A DNA stretch of 64,000 nt from Rhipicephalus microplus (GCF_043290135.1 NC_134701.1:2661001-2725000), one strand, 5' to 3'; shown: positions 1 to 11,205, numbered from the stretch's first letter. Notes: a model not told the origin generated them from the sequence alone. Numbers and translations are program-made.

Positions 1-2133
1 AGGTAGCATCGTGAAACCACCAAAAAGGACGTCATCTAAGGAGATATAATTGTTTTATTTCATGTACGAAACTGCTATGGGTGAAATGTGAAAGCACACA
101 AAACGGCATGAACAAGCCAAATACTGCGTGTTGTATCGTTACAAGTGCGAAACTGCTATGTTGTGATATTCTCGTTAAAGCGCATGCAAGCATCGTGAAA
201 CCTTAAAGAATGATGTCATTTAGCGATATACAGCGTTCTGTACTGTAATAAGTTGGAGAAAAACTGTGAGGTCATGCAAATATCTTAAATGTGAACGAAA
301 CAGTGTAATAGAACGTTTTTAGAAACAAGTGCGAACGTTAGGTTAGGTTAAGATATGAACCGTCGTAAAACCGCATGAAACAATGTAACTGAGATGCTGT
401 GTTTTTCACCATTACAAGTCGGGAACTGCGATATCTAATGTGAAAGCGCATGAAACCGTCGTAATCTTGTAGAAAACATTGTAAAGTTGCGAGTAAAACG
501 TTTTCTAACGATAGAAGTGCGAAGGTTAGGATAGGTTAGGTTAGTTTGAGCTAGGTAGCGTCGTGAAAATACCAAAAACGACGTCATCTAACGAGATAGT
601 GTTGTTTTATTGCGAGTAATAAACTGCGATAGGTTAAATGTTCTGAAAGCACAAAAAACGGCATGAACAAGCCAAATACTGCGTGTTCTACCGTTACAAG
701 TGCGAAACTGCTATATTGTGAGATTCTCGTTAAAGCGCATGCAAGCATCGTGAAACCTTAAAGAATGATGCCATTTAGCGAGAGACAGCGTTATGTACTG
801 TAATAAGTTGGTGAAAAACTGTGAGGTCATGCAAATATCGTAATTTTAACGAAACAGTGTAATAGAGCGTGTTGAGATACAAGTGCGAATGTTAGGTTAG
901 GTTAAGATATGAACCGTCGTAAAACCGCATTAAACAATGTCACTTTGTGAGATGCAGTGTTTTTCACCATTACAATTCGGGAACTGCGATATCTAATGTG
1001 AAAGCGCATGAAACCGTCGTAATGTTGTAGAGAGCATTGTAAAGTAGCGAGTAAAATGTTTTCTAACGATAGAAGTGCGAAGGTTATGTTAGGTTGAATT
1101 ATGTTAGTTTAAGCTAGGTAGCATCGTGAAACCACCAAAAAGGACGTCATCTAAGGAGATATAATTGTTTTATTTCATGTACGAAACTGCTATGGGTGAA
1201 ATGTGAAAGCACACAAAACGGCATGAACAAGCCAAATACTGCGTGTTGTATCGTTACAAGTGCGAAACTGCTATGTTGTGATATTCTCGTTAAAGCGCAT
1301 GCAAGCATCGTGAAACCTTAAAGAATGATGTCATTTAGCGATATACAGCGTTCTGTACTGTAATAAGTTGGAGAAAAACTGTGAGGTCATGCAAATATCT
1401 TAAATGTGAACGAAACAGTGTAATAGAACGTTTTTAGAAACAAGTGCGAACGTTAGGTTAGGTTAAGATATGAACCGTCGTAAAACCGCATGAAACAATG
1501 TAACTGAGATGCTGTGTTTTTCACCATTACAAGTCGGGAACTGCGATATCTAATGTGAAAGCGCATGAAACCGTCGTAATCTTGTAGAAAACATTGTAAA
1601 GTTGCGAGTAAAACGTTTTCTAACGATAGAAGTGCGAAGGTTAGGATAGGTTAGGTTAGTTTGAGCTAGGTAGCGTCGTGACAATACCAAAAACGACGTC
1701 ATCTAACGAGATAGTGTTGTTTTATTGCGAGTAATAAACTGCGATAGGTTAAATGTTCTGAAAGCACACAAAACGGCATGAACAAGCCAAATACTGCGTG
1801 TTCTACCGTTACAAGTGCGAAACTGCTATATTGTGAGATTCTCGTTAAAGCGCATGCAAGCATCGTGAAACCTTAAAGAATGATGCCATTTAGCGAGAGA
1901 CAGCGTTATGTACTGTAATAAGTTGGTGAAAAACTGTGAGGTCATGCAAATATCGTAATTTTAACGAAACAGTGTAATAGAGCGTGTTGAGATACAAGTG
2001 CAAATGTTAGGTTAGGTTAAGATATGAACCGTCGTAAAACCGCAATAAACACTGTCACTTTGTAAGATGCAGTGTTTTTCACCATTAGAAGTCGGGAACT
2101 GCGATATCTAATGTGAAAGCGCATGAAACCGTC
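1..2133. repeat. 1,115 bp dimeric satellite repeat, two copies, array-free
   Basis: Bases 1-1018 recur at 1116-2133 with only scattered differences (for example 'gtgaaaatacc' versus 'gtgacaatacc', 'gtgcgaatg' versus 'gtgcaaatg'). Each dimer is a ~554 bp and a ~561 bp monomer. This is the only part of the window where several consecutive dimers lack TTAGG arrays; only the short TTAGG runs native to the monomer are present. Confidence 0.93.
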
Positions 2134-2134
2134 G
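1..2134. repeat. Satellite block: partial Q, three monomers, P stub
   Basis: Partial body 1-350, monomers 351-904, 905-1465 and 1466-2019, then a 115 bp P stub 2020-2134. The monomer at 351-904 shows the sub-unit structure well: variants of a 'tacaagtgcgaaactgc' box lie near 413, 511, 611, 693, 801 and 877, each preceded by a variant of 'atgtcatttagcgagata'. Native TTAGG runs occur only at two places in the monomer, near 527-550 (after 'gtgcgaagg') and 337-350 (after 'gtgcgaacg'). Confidence 0.92.
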
Positions 2135-2850
2135 TTAGGTTAGGTTAGGTTAGGTTAGGTTTGGTTAGGTTAGGTTAGGTTAGGTTAGGTTAGGTTAGAT
2201 TAGGTTAGGTTGGGTTGAGTTGAGTTGGGTTAGGTTAGGTTAGGTTAGGTTTGGTTAGGTTAGGTTAGGTTAGGTTAGATTAGGTTAGGTTGGGTTGAGT
2301 GGGGTAGGTTAGGTTAGGTTAGGTTAGGTTGGGTTACGTTAGGTTAGGTTAGGTTACGTTAGGTTAGGTTAGGTTACGTTAGGTTAGGTTAGGTTAGGTT
2401 AGGTAAGGATAAATTGGTTAGGTTAGGTAAGGTTAGGTTAGGTTAGGTTAGGTTGGGTTGGGTGTTGTTGGGTTGGGTTGGGTTGGGTTAGGTCGGGTTA
2501 GGTTAGGTTAGGTTACGTTAAGTTAGGTTAGGTTAGGTTACGTTAGGTTATGTTAGGTTAGGTTAGGTTACGTTAGGTTAGGTTAGGTCAGGTAAGGTTA
2601 GGTTACGTTAGAATAGGTTAGGTTAGGTTACGTTAGGTTAGGTTAGGTTAGGTTTGGTTAGGTTAGGTTATGTTAGCTTAGGTTAGGTTGGGTTGGGTTG
2701 GGTTAGGTTGGGTTAGGTTAGGTTAGGTTAGGTTAGGTTGGGTTAGGTTAAATTAGGTTAGGTTAGGTTAGGTTGGGTTGGGTTGGGTTGGGTTAGGTTA
2801 GGTTAGGTTAGGTAAGGTTAGGTTAGGTTAGGTTAGGTTACGTTAGATTA
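2135..2850 (+). repeat. TTAGG array 1 (gamma class)
   Basis: 716 bp. Landmarks: 'aaggataaattgg', 'gggtgttgttggg', 'ggtcggg', and a right edge 'cgttagattaaggtatg'. One base has been lost at about 2296-2307 ('gagtgggg' for 'gagttggg'), which breaks the usual length phase. Compared with arrays 24, 27 and 30 (722 bp each) it carries the same landmarks in the same order. Confidence 0.95.
2455..2487 (+). other. G-quadruplex-capable TTGGG cluster
   Basis: Six GGG runs, four of them spaced by TT only (2470-2487). Canonical TTAGG has only GG runs, so this cluster is a distinct property of the array interior. Folding potential is by motif; not tested. Confidence 0.7.
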
Positions 2851-3529
2851 AGGTATGAACCGTCGTAAAACCGCATTAAACAATGTCACTTAGTGAGATG
2901 CAGTGTTTTTCACCTTTACAAGTTGGGAACTGCGATATCTAATGTGAAAGCGCTTGAAACCGTCGTAATGTTGTAGAAAGCATTGTAAAGTAGCGAGTAA
3001 AACGTTTTCTAACGATAGAAGTGCGAAGGTTATGTTAGGTTGAGTTATGTTAGTTTATGCTAGGTAGCGTCGTGAAACCACCAAAAACGACGTCATCTAA
3101 CGAGATACTGTTGTTTTATTGCGAGTACGAAACTGCTATGGGTGAAATGTTGTGAGAGCACACAAAACGGCATGAACAAGCCAAATACTGCGTGTTGTAT
3201 CGTTACAAGTGCGAAACTGCTATGTTGTGATATTCTCGTTAAAGCGCATGCAAGCATCGTGAAACTTTAAAGAATGATGTCATTTAGCGAAATACAGCGT
3301 TCTGTACTGCAATAAGTTGGTGAAAAACTGTGAGATTATGCAAATATTGTAATTGTGAACGAAACAGTGTAATAGAGCGTTTTTAGATACAAGTGCGAAT
3401 GTTAGGTTAGGTTAAGATATGAACCGTCGTAAAACCGCATTAAACAATGTCACTTAGTGAGATGCAGTGTTTCTCACCATTACAAGTCGGTAACTGCGAT
3501 ATCTAATGTGAAAGCGCTTGCAACCGTCG
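2851..3529. repeat. Satellite block: g monomer + P stub
   Basis: Monomer 2851-3414 (564 bp) starts 'aggtatgaaccgtcg' and carries 'cacctttacaagttggg', 'gagatactgttg', 'tgtgagagcac' and 'tttatgctagg', the marks of class g, always found after a gamma array. P stub 3415-3529 has 'gtttctcacc' and 'cggtaactgcg', the stub type that precedes alpha arrays. Confidence 0.92.
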
Positions 3530-4176
3530 TTAGGTTAGGTTAGGTTAGGTTAGGTTTGGTTAGGTTAGGTTAGGTTAGGTTAGATTAGGTTAGGTTGAGT
3601 TGGGTTAGGTTAGGTTAGGTTGGGTTAGGTTAGGTTAGGTTAGACTACGTTAGGTTAGGTTAGGTTTCGTTAGGTTACGTTAGGTTAGGTTACGTTTGGT
3701 TAGGTTAGGTTAGGTAAGGATAATTTGGTTAGGTTAGGTAAGGTTAGGTTAGGTTAGGTTAGGTTGGGTTTTGTTGGGTTGGGTTGGGTTGGGTTAGGTT
3801 GGGTTAGGTTAGGTTAGGTTACGTTAGGTCAGGTTAGGTTAGGTTAGGTTACGTTAGGTTATGTTAGGTTAGGTTAGGTTACGTTAGGTTAGGTTAGGTC
3901 AGGTAAGGACAGGTTACGTTAGAATAGGTTAGGTTATGTTAGGTTACGTTAGGTTAGGTTAGGTTTGGTTAAAGTAGGTTAGGTTAGCTTATGTTAGGTT
4001 AGGTTGGATTGGGTTGGGTTAGGTTGGGTTAGGTTAGGTTAGGTTAGGTTAGGTTAGGTTAGGTTGGGTTAGGTTAGTTTAGGCTAGGTTAGGTTAGGTT
4101 AGGTTGGGTTGGGTTGGGTTAGGTTAGGTTAGGTTAGGTTAGGTTAGGTTAAATTAGGTTAGGTTAGGTTAGGCTA
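3530..4176 (+). repeat. TTAGG array 2 (alpha class)
   Basis: 647 bp. Class landmarks in order: 'ggtttgg', 'gattagg', 'gagttggg', 'gactacg' (3643-3649), 'aaggataatttgg', 'gggttttgttggg', 'ggtcagg', 'ggtaaggacagg', 'gaatagg', 'ggttaaagtagg', 'ttggattggg', 'ttaaattagg', right edge 'ggctaagatatg'. Confidence 0.95.
3766..3793 (+). other. G-quadruplex-capable TTGGG cluster
   Basis: GGG runs at 3766, 3776, 3781, 3786 and 3791; the last four are separated by TT. The same cluster recurs in every alpha array at the equivalent position. Confidence 0.7.
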
Positions 4177-4839
4177 AGATATGAACCGCGCTAAAACCGC
4201 ATTAAACAATGTCACTTAGTGAGATGCTGTGTTTTTCAGCATTACATTCGGGAACTGCGATATCTAATGTGAAAGCGCATGAAACTGTCGTAATCTTGTA
4301 GAAAACATTGTAAAGTAGCGAATAAAACGTTTTCTAACGATAGAAGTGCGAAGGTTAGGTTAGTTTAAGCTAGGTAGCGTCGTGAAACTACCAAAAACGA
4401 CGTCATCTAACGAGATAGTGTTGTTTTATTGCGAGTATTAAACTGCGATAGGTGAAATGTTGTGAAAGCACACAAAACGCCATGAACAAGCCAAATACTG
4501 CGTGTTCTACCGTTACAAGTGCGAAACTGCTATATTGTGATATTCTCGTTAAAGCGCATGCAAGCATCGTGAAACCTTAAAGAATGATGTCATTTAGCGA
4601 GAGACAGCGTTCTGTACTGTAATAAGTTGGTGAAAAACTGTGAGGTCATGCAAATATCGTAATTGTGAACGAAACAGTGTAATAGAGCGGTTTGAGATAC
4701 AAGTGCGAATGTTAGGTTAGGTTAAGATATGAGCCGTTGTAAAACCGCATTAAACACTGTCACTTTGTGAGATGCAGTGTTTTTCACCATTACAAGTCGG
4801 GAACTGCGATATCTAATGTGAAAGCGCATGAAACCGTCG
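4177..4839. repeat. Satellite block: a monomer + P stub
   Basis: Monomer 4177-4724 (548 bp): 'gaaccgcgctaaaacc', 'cagcattacattcggg', 'aaacgccatgaac', 'gagagacagcg' define class a. P stub 4725-4839 has 'gagccgttg' (a private base shared with the stub at 44449) and 'cactgtcactttgtgag'. Confidence 0.92.
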
Positions 4840-5461
4840 TTAGGTTAGGTTAGGTTAGGTTAGGTTTGGTTAGGTTAGGTTAGGTTAGATTAGGTTAGGT
4901 TGGGTTGAGTTGGGTTAGGTTAGGTTAGGTTAGGTTAGGTTGGGTTAGGTTAGGTTAGGTTAGGTTAGGTTAGGTTACGTTAGGTTAGGTTAGGTTACGT
5001 TAGGTTAGGTTAGGTAAGGATAATTTGGTTAGGTTAGGTAAGGTTAGGTTAGGTTAGGTTAGGTTGGGTTGGGTTTTGTGGGGTTGGGTTGGGTTAGGTT
5101 GGGTTAGGTTAGGTTAGGTTACGTTAGGTCAGGTTAGGTTAGGTTAGGTTACGTTAGGTTATGTTAGGTTAGGTTAGGTTACGTTAGGTTAGGTTAGGTC
5201 AGGTAAGGACAGGTTACGTTAGAATAGGTTAGGTTAGGTTAGCTTACGTTAGGTTAGGTTAGGTTTGGTTAGAGTAGGTTAGGTTAGCTTGGGTTAGGTT
5301 AGGTTGGGTTGGGTTGGGTTAGGTTGGGTTAGGTTAGGTTAGGTTAGGTTGGGTTAGGTTAGTTTAGGTTAGGTTAGGTTAGGTTGGGTTGGGTTGGGAT
5401 AGGTTAGGTTAGGTTAGGTAAGGTTAGGTTAGGTTAAATTAGGTTAGGTTAGGTTAGGCTA
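4840..5461 (+). repeat. TTAGG array 3 (alpha2 class)
   Basis: 622 bp. Like alpha but lacks 'gactacg' and has 'gggttgagttggg', 'agcttacg', 'ggttagagtagg' and 'agcttggg'. Its TTGGG cluster (5066-5093) contains a private 'ttttgtgggg' and five G-runs. Confidence 0.95.
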
Positions 5462-6125
5462 AGATATGAACCGCGCTAAAACCGCATTAAACAATGTCAC
5501 TTAGTGAGATGCTGTGTTTTTCAGCATTACAAGTCGGGAACTGCGATATCTATTGTGAAAGCGCATGAAACCGTCGTAATCTTGTAGAAAACATTGTAAA
5601 GTAGCGAATAAAACGCTTTCTAACGATAGAAGTGCGAAGGATAGGTTAGTTTAAGCTAGGTAGCGTCGTGAAACTACCAAAAACGACGTCATCTAACGAG
5701 ATAGTGTTGTTTTATTGCGAGTATTAAACTGCGATAGGTGAAATGTTGTGAAAGCGCACAAAACGCCATGAACAAGCCAAATACTGCGTGTTCTACCGTT
5801 ACAAGTGCGAAACTGCTATATTGTGATATTCTCGTTAAAGCGCATGCAAGCATCGTGAAACCTTAATGAATGATGTCATTTAGCGAGAGACAGCGTTCTG
5901 TACTGTAATAAGTTGGTGAAAAACTGTGAGGTCATGCAAATATCGTAATTGTGAACGAAACAGTGTAATAGAGCGTTTTGAGATACAAGTGCGAATGTTA
6001 GGTTAGGTTAAGATATGAACCGTTGTAAAACCGCTATAAACACTGTCACTTTGTGAGATGCAGTGTTTTTCACCATTACAAGTCGGGAACTGCGATATCT
6101 AATGTGAAAGCGCATGAAACCGTCG
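5462..6125. repeat. Satellite block: a2 monomer + P stub
   Basis: Monomer 5462-6010 (549 bp): 'tctattgtg', 'aaacgctttctaac', 'gaaagcgcacaaaacgcc' define class a2. Private marks 'gaaggataggttag' and 'ccttaatgaatg'. P stub 6011-6125 with 'ccgctataaacactg', the stub preceding beta arrays. Confidence 0.92.
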
Positions 6126-6772
6126 TTAGGTTAGGTTAGGTTAGGTTAGGTTTGGTTAGGTTAGGTTAGGTTAGGTTAGGTTAGGTTGGGTTGAGTTGGG
6201 TTAGGTTAGGTTAGGTTAGGTTAGGTTGGGTTAGGTTAGGTTAGGTTAGGTTACGTTAGGTTAGGTTACGTTATGTTACGTTAGGTTAGGTTACGTTAGG
6301 TTAGGTTAGGTTAGGTTAAGTAAGGATGATTTGGTTAGATTAGGTAAGGTTAGGTTAGGTTAGGTTGGGTTGGGTGTTGTTGGGTTGGGTTGGGTTGGGT
6401 TGGGTTAGGTTGGGTTAGGTTAGGTTAGGTTACGTTAGGTTAGGTTAGGTTAGGTTACGTTAGGTTATGTTAGGTTAGGTTAGGTTACGTTAGGTTAGGT
6501 TAGGTCAGGTAAGGTTAGGTTACGTTAGAATAGGCTAGGTTAGGTTAGGTTACGTTAGGTTAGGTTAGGTTAGGTTAGGTTTGGTTAGGTTAGGTTAGGT
6601 TAGCTTAGGTTAGGTTACGGTGGGTTGGGTTAGGTTAGGTTAGGTTAGGTTAGGTTAGGTTGGGTTAGGTTAGTTTAGGTTAGGTTATGTTAGGTAAAGT
6701 TTGGTTACGTTAGGTTAGGTTGGGTTAGGTAAGGTTAGGTTAGGTTAAATTAGGTTAGGTTAGGTTAGGTTA
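6126..6772 (+). repeat. TTAGG array 4 (beta class)
   Basis: 647 bp. Beta landmarks: 'gggttgagttggg', 'ttacgttatgttacg', 'aagtaaggatgatttgg', 'gggtgttgttggg', 'gaataggctagg', 'ttacggtggg', 'agtttagg', 'ggtaaagtttgg', 'ttaaattagg', right edge 'ttaggatatgaaccacg'. The landmark order parallels alpha, so the classes look like diverged copies of one ancestral array. Confidence 0.95.
6367..6404 (+). other. G-quadruplex-capable TTGGG cluster
   Basis: Seven GGG runs between 6367 and 6404; the five from 6382 on are spaced by TT. This is one of the longest such clusters in the window and recurs in the beta arrays. Confidence 0.7.
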
Positions 6773-7433
6773 GGATATGAACCACGCTAAAACCGCATTA
6801 AACAATGCCACTTAGTGAGATGCTGTGTTTTTCAGCATTACAAGTCGGGAACTGCGATATCTAATGTGAAAGCGCATGAAACCGTCGTAATCTTGTAGAA
6901 AACATTGTAAAGTAGCGAATAAAACGTTTTCTAACTATAGAAGTGCGAAGGTTAGGTTAGTTTGAGCTAGGTAGCGTCGTGAAACCACCAAAAACGACGT
7001 CATCTAACGAGATATAATTGTTTTATTGCGAGTACGAAACTGCCATAGGTGAAGTGTTGTGAAAGCACACAAAACGGCATGAACAAGCCAAATACTGCGT
7101 GTTGTACCGTTACAAGTGCGAAACTGCTATGTTGTGATATTCTCGTTAAAGCGCATGCAAGCATCGTGAAACCTTAAAGAATGATGTCATTTAGCGATAT
7201 ACAGCGTTCTGTACTGTAATAAGTTGGAGAAAAACTGTGATGTCATGCAAATATCTTAAACGTGAACAAAACAGTGTAATAGAGCGTTTTTAGATACAAG
7301 TGCGAATGTTAGGTTAGGTTAAGATATGAATTGTAAAACCGCATTAAACAATGTCACTTAGTGAGATGCAGTGTTTTTCACCATTACAAGTCGGGAACTG
7401 CGATATCTAATGTGAAAGCGCTTGCAAACGTCG
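6773..7433. repeat. Satellite block: b monomer + shortened P stub
   Basis: Monomer 6773-7321 (549 bp): 'ggatatgaaccacgc', 'aatgccacttag', 'aactatagaag', 'gatataattg', 'gccataggtgaagtg' define class b. P stub 7322-7433 is 112 bp, having lost three bases ('gaattgtaaaacc'); nearly all other stubs are 115 bp. Confidence 0.92.
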
Positions 7434-7561
7434 TTAGGTTAGGTTAGGTTAGGTTAGGTTTGGTTAGGTTAGGTTAGGTTAGGTTAGGTTAGAGTATGTT
7501 AGGTAAGGTTTGGTTAGGTTAGGTTAGGTTAGGTTGGGTTAGGTAAGGTTAGGTTAGGTTA
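7434..7561 (+). repeat. TTAGG array 5 (delta class, short)
   Basis: 128 bp. Marks 'ggttagagtatg' and 'ggtaaggtttgg'; right edge 'ggttaagatatgaaccgcg'. No TTGGG cluster. Other delta arrays are 153-163 bp. Confidence 0.95.
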
Positions 7562-8784
7562 AGATATGAACCGCGCTAAAACCGCATTAAACAATGTCAC
7601 TTAGTGAGATGCTGTGTTTTTCACCATTACAAGTCGGGAACTGCGATATCTAATGTGAAAGCGCATGAAACTGTCGTAATCTTGTAGAAAACATTGTAAA
7701 GTAGCGAATAAAACGTTTTCTAACGATAGAAGTGCGAAGGTTCGGTTAGTTTGAGCTAGGTAGCGTCGTGAAACCACCAAAAACGATGTCATCTAACGAG
7801 ATAGTGTTGTTTTATTGCGAGTACGAAACTGCGATAGGTGAAATATTGGGAAAGCACACAAAATGGCATGAACTAGCCAGATACTGCGTCTTGTGCCGTT
7901 ACAAGTGCGAAACTGCTTTATTGTGATATTCTCGTTAAAGCGCATGCAAGTATCGTGAAACCTTAAAGAACGATGTCATTTAGCGAGATACAGCGTTCTG
8001 TACTGTAATAAGTTGGTGAGAAACTGTGAGGTCAAGCAAATATCGTAATTGTGAACGAAACAGTGTAATTGAGCGTATTTAGATACAAGTGCGAATGTTA
8101 GGTTAGGTTGAGATATCAACCGTCGTAAAACCACATTAAACAATGTCACTTAGTGAGATGTAGTGTTTTTCAACATTACAAGTCGGGAACTACGATATCT
8201 AATGTGAAAACGCATGAAACCGTCGTAATCTTGTAGAAAACATTGTAAAGTTGCGAGTAAAACGTTTTCTAACGATAGAAGTGCGAAGGTTAGCTTGAGT
8301 TATGTTAGTTGAAGCTATGTAGCGTCGTGAGACCACCAAAAAGGACGTCATCTAACGAGATAGTGTTGTTTTCTTGCATGTGCGAAACTGCAATAGGTGA
8401 AATGTTGTGAAAGTACACAAAACGGCTTGAACAAGCCAAATACTGCGTGTTGTATCGTTACAAGTGCGAAACTGCTATGTTGTGATATTCTCGTTAAAGC
8501 GCATGCAAGCATCGTGAAACTTTAAAGAATGATGTCATTTAGCGAAATACAGCGTTCTGTACTGCAATAAGTTGGTGAAAAACTGTGAGATTATGCAAAT
8601 ATTGTAATTGTGAACGAAACAGTGTAATAGAGCGTTTTTAGATACAAGTGCGAATGTTAGGTTAGGTTAAGATATGAACCGTCGTAAAACCGCATTAAAC
8701 AATGTCACTTAGTGAGATGCAGTGTTTCTCACCATTACAAGTCGGTAACTGCGATATCTAATGTGAAAGCGCTTGCAACCGTCG
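7562..8784. repeat. Satellite block: d and e monomers + P stub
   Basis: Class d 7562-8110 (549 bp): 'gaaggttcggttag', 'aaacgatgtcatc', 'gaaatattgggaaag', 'catgaactagccag'. Class e 8111-8669 (559 bp): 'gagatatcaacc', 'gaactacgatatc', 'gttgaagctatgtag', 'cgtgagaccacc', 'ttttcttgcatgtg'. P stub 8670-8784. Two monomers in a row without an array between them. Confidence 0.92.
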
Positions 8785-9336
8785 TTAGGTTAGGTTAGGT
8801 TAGGTTAGGTTTGGTTAGGTTAGGTTAGGTTAGGTTAGATTAGGTTAGGTTGAGTTGGGTTAGGTTAGGTTAGGTTAGGTTAGGTTAGGTTGGGTTAGGT
8901 TAGGTTAGGTTAGACTACGTTAGGTTAGGTTAGGTTACGTTAGGTTACGTTAGGTTAGGTTACGTTTGGTTAGGTTAGGTTAGGTAAGGATAATTTGGTT
9001 AGGTTAGGTAAGGTTAGGTTAGGTTAGGTTAGGTTGGGTTTTGTTGGGTTGGGTTGGGTTGGGTTAGGTTGGGTTAGGTTAGGTTAGGTTACGTTAGCTC
9101 AGGTTAGGTTAGGTTAGGTTACGTTAGGTTATGTTAGGTTAGGTTAGGTTACGTTAGGTTAGGTTAGGTCAGGTAAGGACAGGTTACGTTAGAATAGGTT
9201 AGGTTAGGTTAGGTTACGTTAGGTTAGGTTAGGTTTGGTTAAAGTAGGTTAGGTTAGCTTAGGTTAGGTTAGGTTGGATTGGGTTGGGTTAGGTTAGGTT
9301 AGGTTAGGTTAAATTAGGTTAGGTTAGGTTAGGCTA
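8785..9336 (+). repeat. TTAGG array 6 (alpha class)
   Basis: 552 bp. Alpha landmarks through 'ttggattggg', then a shortened right end. It lacks the 90 bp internal duplication of arrays 8-19, so it resembles the alpha state before that duplication. G-run cluster 9036-9063. Confidence 0.95.
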
Positions 9337-9999
9337 AGATATGAACCGCGCTAAAACCGCATTAAACAATGTCACTTAGTGAGATGCTGTGTTTTTCAGC
9401 ATTACATTCGGGAACTGCGATATCTAATGTGAAAGCGCATGAAACCGTCGTAATCTTGTAGAAAACATTGTAAAGTAGCGAATAAAACGTTTTCTAACGA
9501 TAGAAGTGCGAAGGTTAGGTTAGTTTAAGCTAGGTAGCGTCGTGAAACTACCAAAAACGACGTCATCTAACGAGATAGTGTTGTTTTATTGCGAGTATTA
9601 AACTGCGATAGGTGAAATGTTGTGAAAGCACACAAAACGCCATGAACAAGCCAAATACTGTGTGTTCTACCGTTACAAGTGCGAAACTGCTATATTGTGA
9701 TATTCTTGTTAAAGCGCATACAAGCATCGTGAAACCTTTAAGAATGATGTCATTTAGCGAGAGACAGCGTTCTGTACTGTAATAAGTTGGTGAAAAACTG
9801 TGAGGTCATGCAAATATCGTAATTGTGAACGAAACAGTGTAATAGAGCGTTTTGAGATACAAGTGCGAATGTTAGGTTAGGTTAAGATATGAACCGTTGT
9901 AAAACCGCATTAAACACTGTCACTTTGTGAGATGCAGTGTTTTTCACCATTACAAGTCGGGAACTGCGATATCTAATGTAAAAGCGCATGAAACCGTCG
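9337..9999. repeat. Satellite block: a monomer + P stub
   Basis: Monomer 9337-9884 (548 bp) with alleles 'gatagaagtg', 'ctgtgtgttc', 'attcttgtt' and 'cctttaag'. P stub 9885-9999 carries 'aatgtaaaagcg', the stub allele found throughout this higher-order repeat region. Confidence 0.92.
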
Positions 10000-10541
10000 T
10001 TAGGTTAGGTTAGGTTAGGTTAGGTTAGATTAGGTTAGGTTGGGTTGAGTTGGGTTAGGTTAGGTTAGGTTAGGTTAGGTTGGGTTAGGTTAGGTTAGGT
10101 TAGGTTAGGTTACGTTAGGTTAGGTTACGTTATGTTACGTTAGGTTAGGTTACGTTAGGTTAGGTTAGGTTAGGTTAAGTAAGGATGATTTGGTTAGATT
10201 AGGTAAGGTTAGGTTAGGTTAGGTTGGGTTGGGTGTTGTTGGGTTGGGTTGGGTTAGGTTGGGTTAGGTTAGGTTAGGTTACGTTAGGTTAGGTTAGGTT
10301 AGGTTACGTTAGGTTATGTTAGGTTAGGTTAGGTTACGTTAGGTTAGGTTAGGTCAGGTAAGGTTAGGTTACGTTAGAATAGGCTAGGTTAGGTTAGGTT
10401 ACGTTAGGTTAGGTTAGGTTAGGTTGGGTTAGGTTAGTTTAGGTTAGGTTATGTCAGGTAAAGTTTGGTTACGTTAGGTTAGGTTGGGTTAGGTAAGGTT
10501 AGGTTAGGTTAAATTAGGTTAGGTTAGGTTAGGTTAGGTTA
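10000..10541 (+). repeat. TTAGG array 7 (beta class, deleted)
   Basis: 542 bp. Lacks the 'agctt...ttacggtggg' part of beta; identical in length to array 11, so both probably inherit one deletion. Private 'ttatgtcagg'. Confidence 0.95.
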
Positions 10542-11205
10542 GGATATGAACCACGCTAAAACCGCATTAAACAATGCCACTTAGTGAGATGCTGTGTTTT
10601 TCAGCATTACAAGTCGGGAACTGCGATATCTAATGTGAAAGCGCATGAAACCGTCGTAATCTTGTAGAAAACATTGTAAAGTAGCGAATAAAACGTTTTC
10701 TAACTATAGAAGTGCGAAGGTTAGGTTAGTTTGAGCTAGGTAGCGTCGTGAAACCACCAAAAACGACGTCATCTAACGAGATATAATTGTTTTATTGCGA
10801 GTACGAAACTGCCATAGGTGAAGTGTTGTGAAAGCACACAAAACGGCATGAACAAGCCAAATACTGCGTGTTGTACCGTTACAAGTGCGAAACTGCTATG
10901 TTGTGATATTCTCGTTAAAGCGCATGCAAGCATCGTGAAACCTTAAAGAATGATGTCATTTAGCGATATACAGCGTTCTGTACTGTAATAAGTTGGAGAA
11001 AAACTGTGATGTCATGCAAATATCTTAAACGTGAACAACACAGTGTAATAGAGCGTTTTTAGATACAAGTGCGAATGTTAGGTTAGGTTAAGATATGAAT
11101 TGTCGTAAAACCGCATTAAACAATGTCACTTAGTGAGATGCAGTGTTTCTCACCATTACAAGTCGGTAACTGCGATATCTAATGTGAAAGCGCTTGCAAC
11201 CGTCG
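10542..11205. repeat. Satellite block: b monomer + P stub
   Basis: Monomer 10542-11090 (549 bp) with 'gaacaacacag' replacing 'gaacaaaacag' of the b monomers at 6773 and 27333. P stub 11091-11205 begins 'gatatgaattgtcg' but ends in the alpha-type 'cggtaactg...gcttgcaacc', so it is itself a join of two stub types. Confidence 0.92.

Noticed and set aside
2135..2850. True chromosome terminus or telomerase healing site
   Set aside because: Array is internal, degenerate and followed by more satellite; its variants are shared with other arrays.
2020..2965. 115 bp flanking P copies as target-site duplications of a mobile element
   Set aside because: Far too long for a target-site duplication, and P is a regular part of every monomer.
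3085..3100. CRE-like 'cgacgtcatc' in the monomer
   Set aside because: Differs from TGACGTCA by one base, is in nearly every monomer and has no promoter context; best explained as plain satellite sequence.
4241..4262. CENP-B-box-like match in 'attcgggaactgcg'
   Set aside because: TTCG is present but the required central A and the CGGG end are not in the right places; the P version with 'agtcggg' lacks TTCG.
7601..7792. 63-codon minus-strand frame, repeated at 28199, 47168, 47716, 56995 and 62510
   Set aside because: It lies wholly inside d monomers, has no domain, and is open only because those copies lack stops present in other classes. Same product in each copy reflects repeat identity, not selection.
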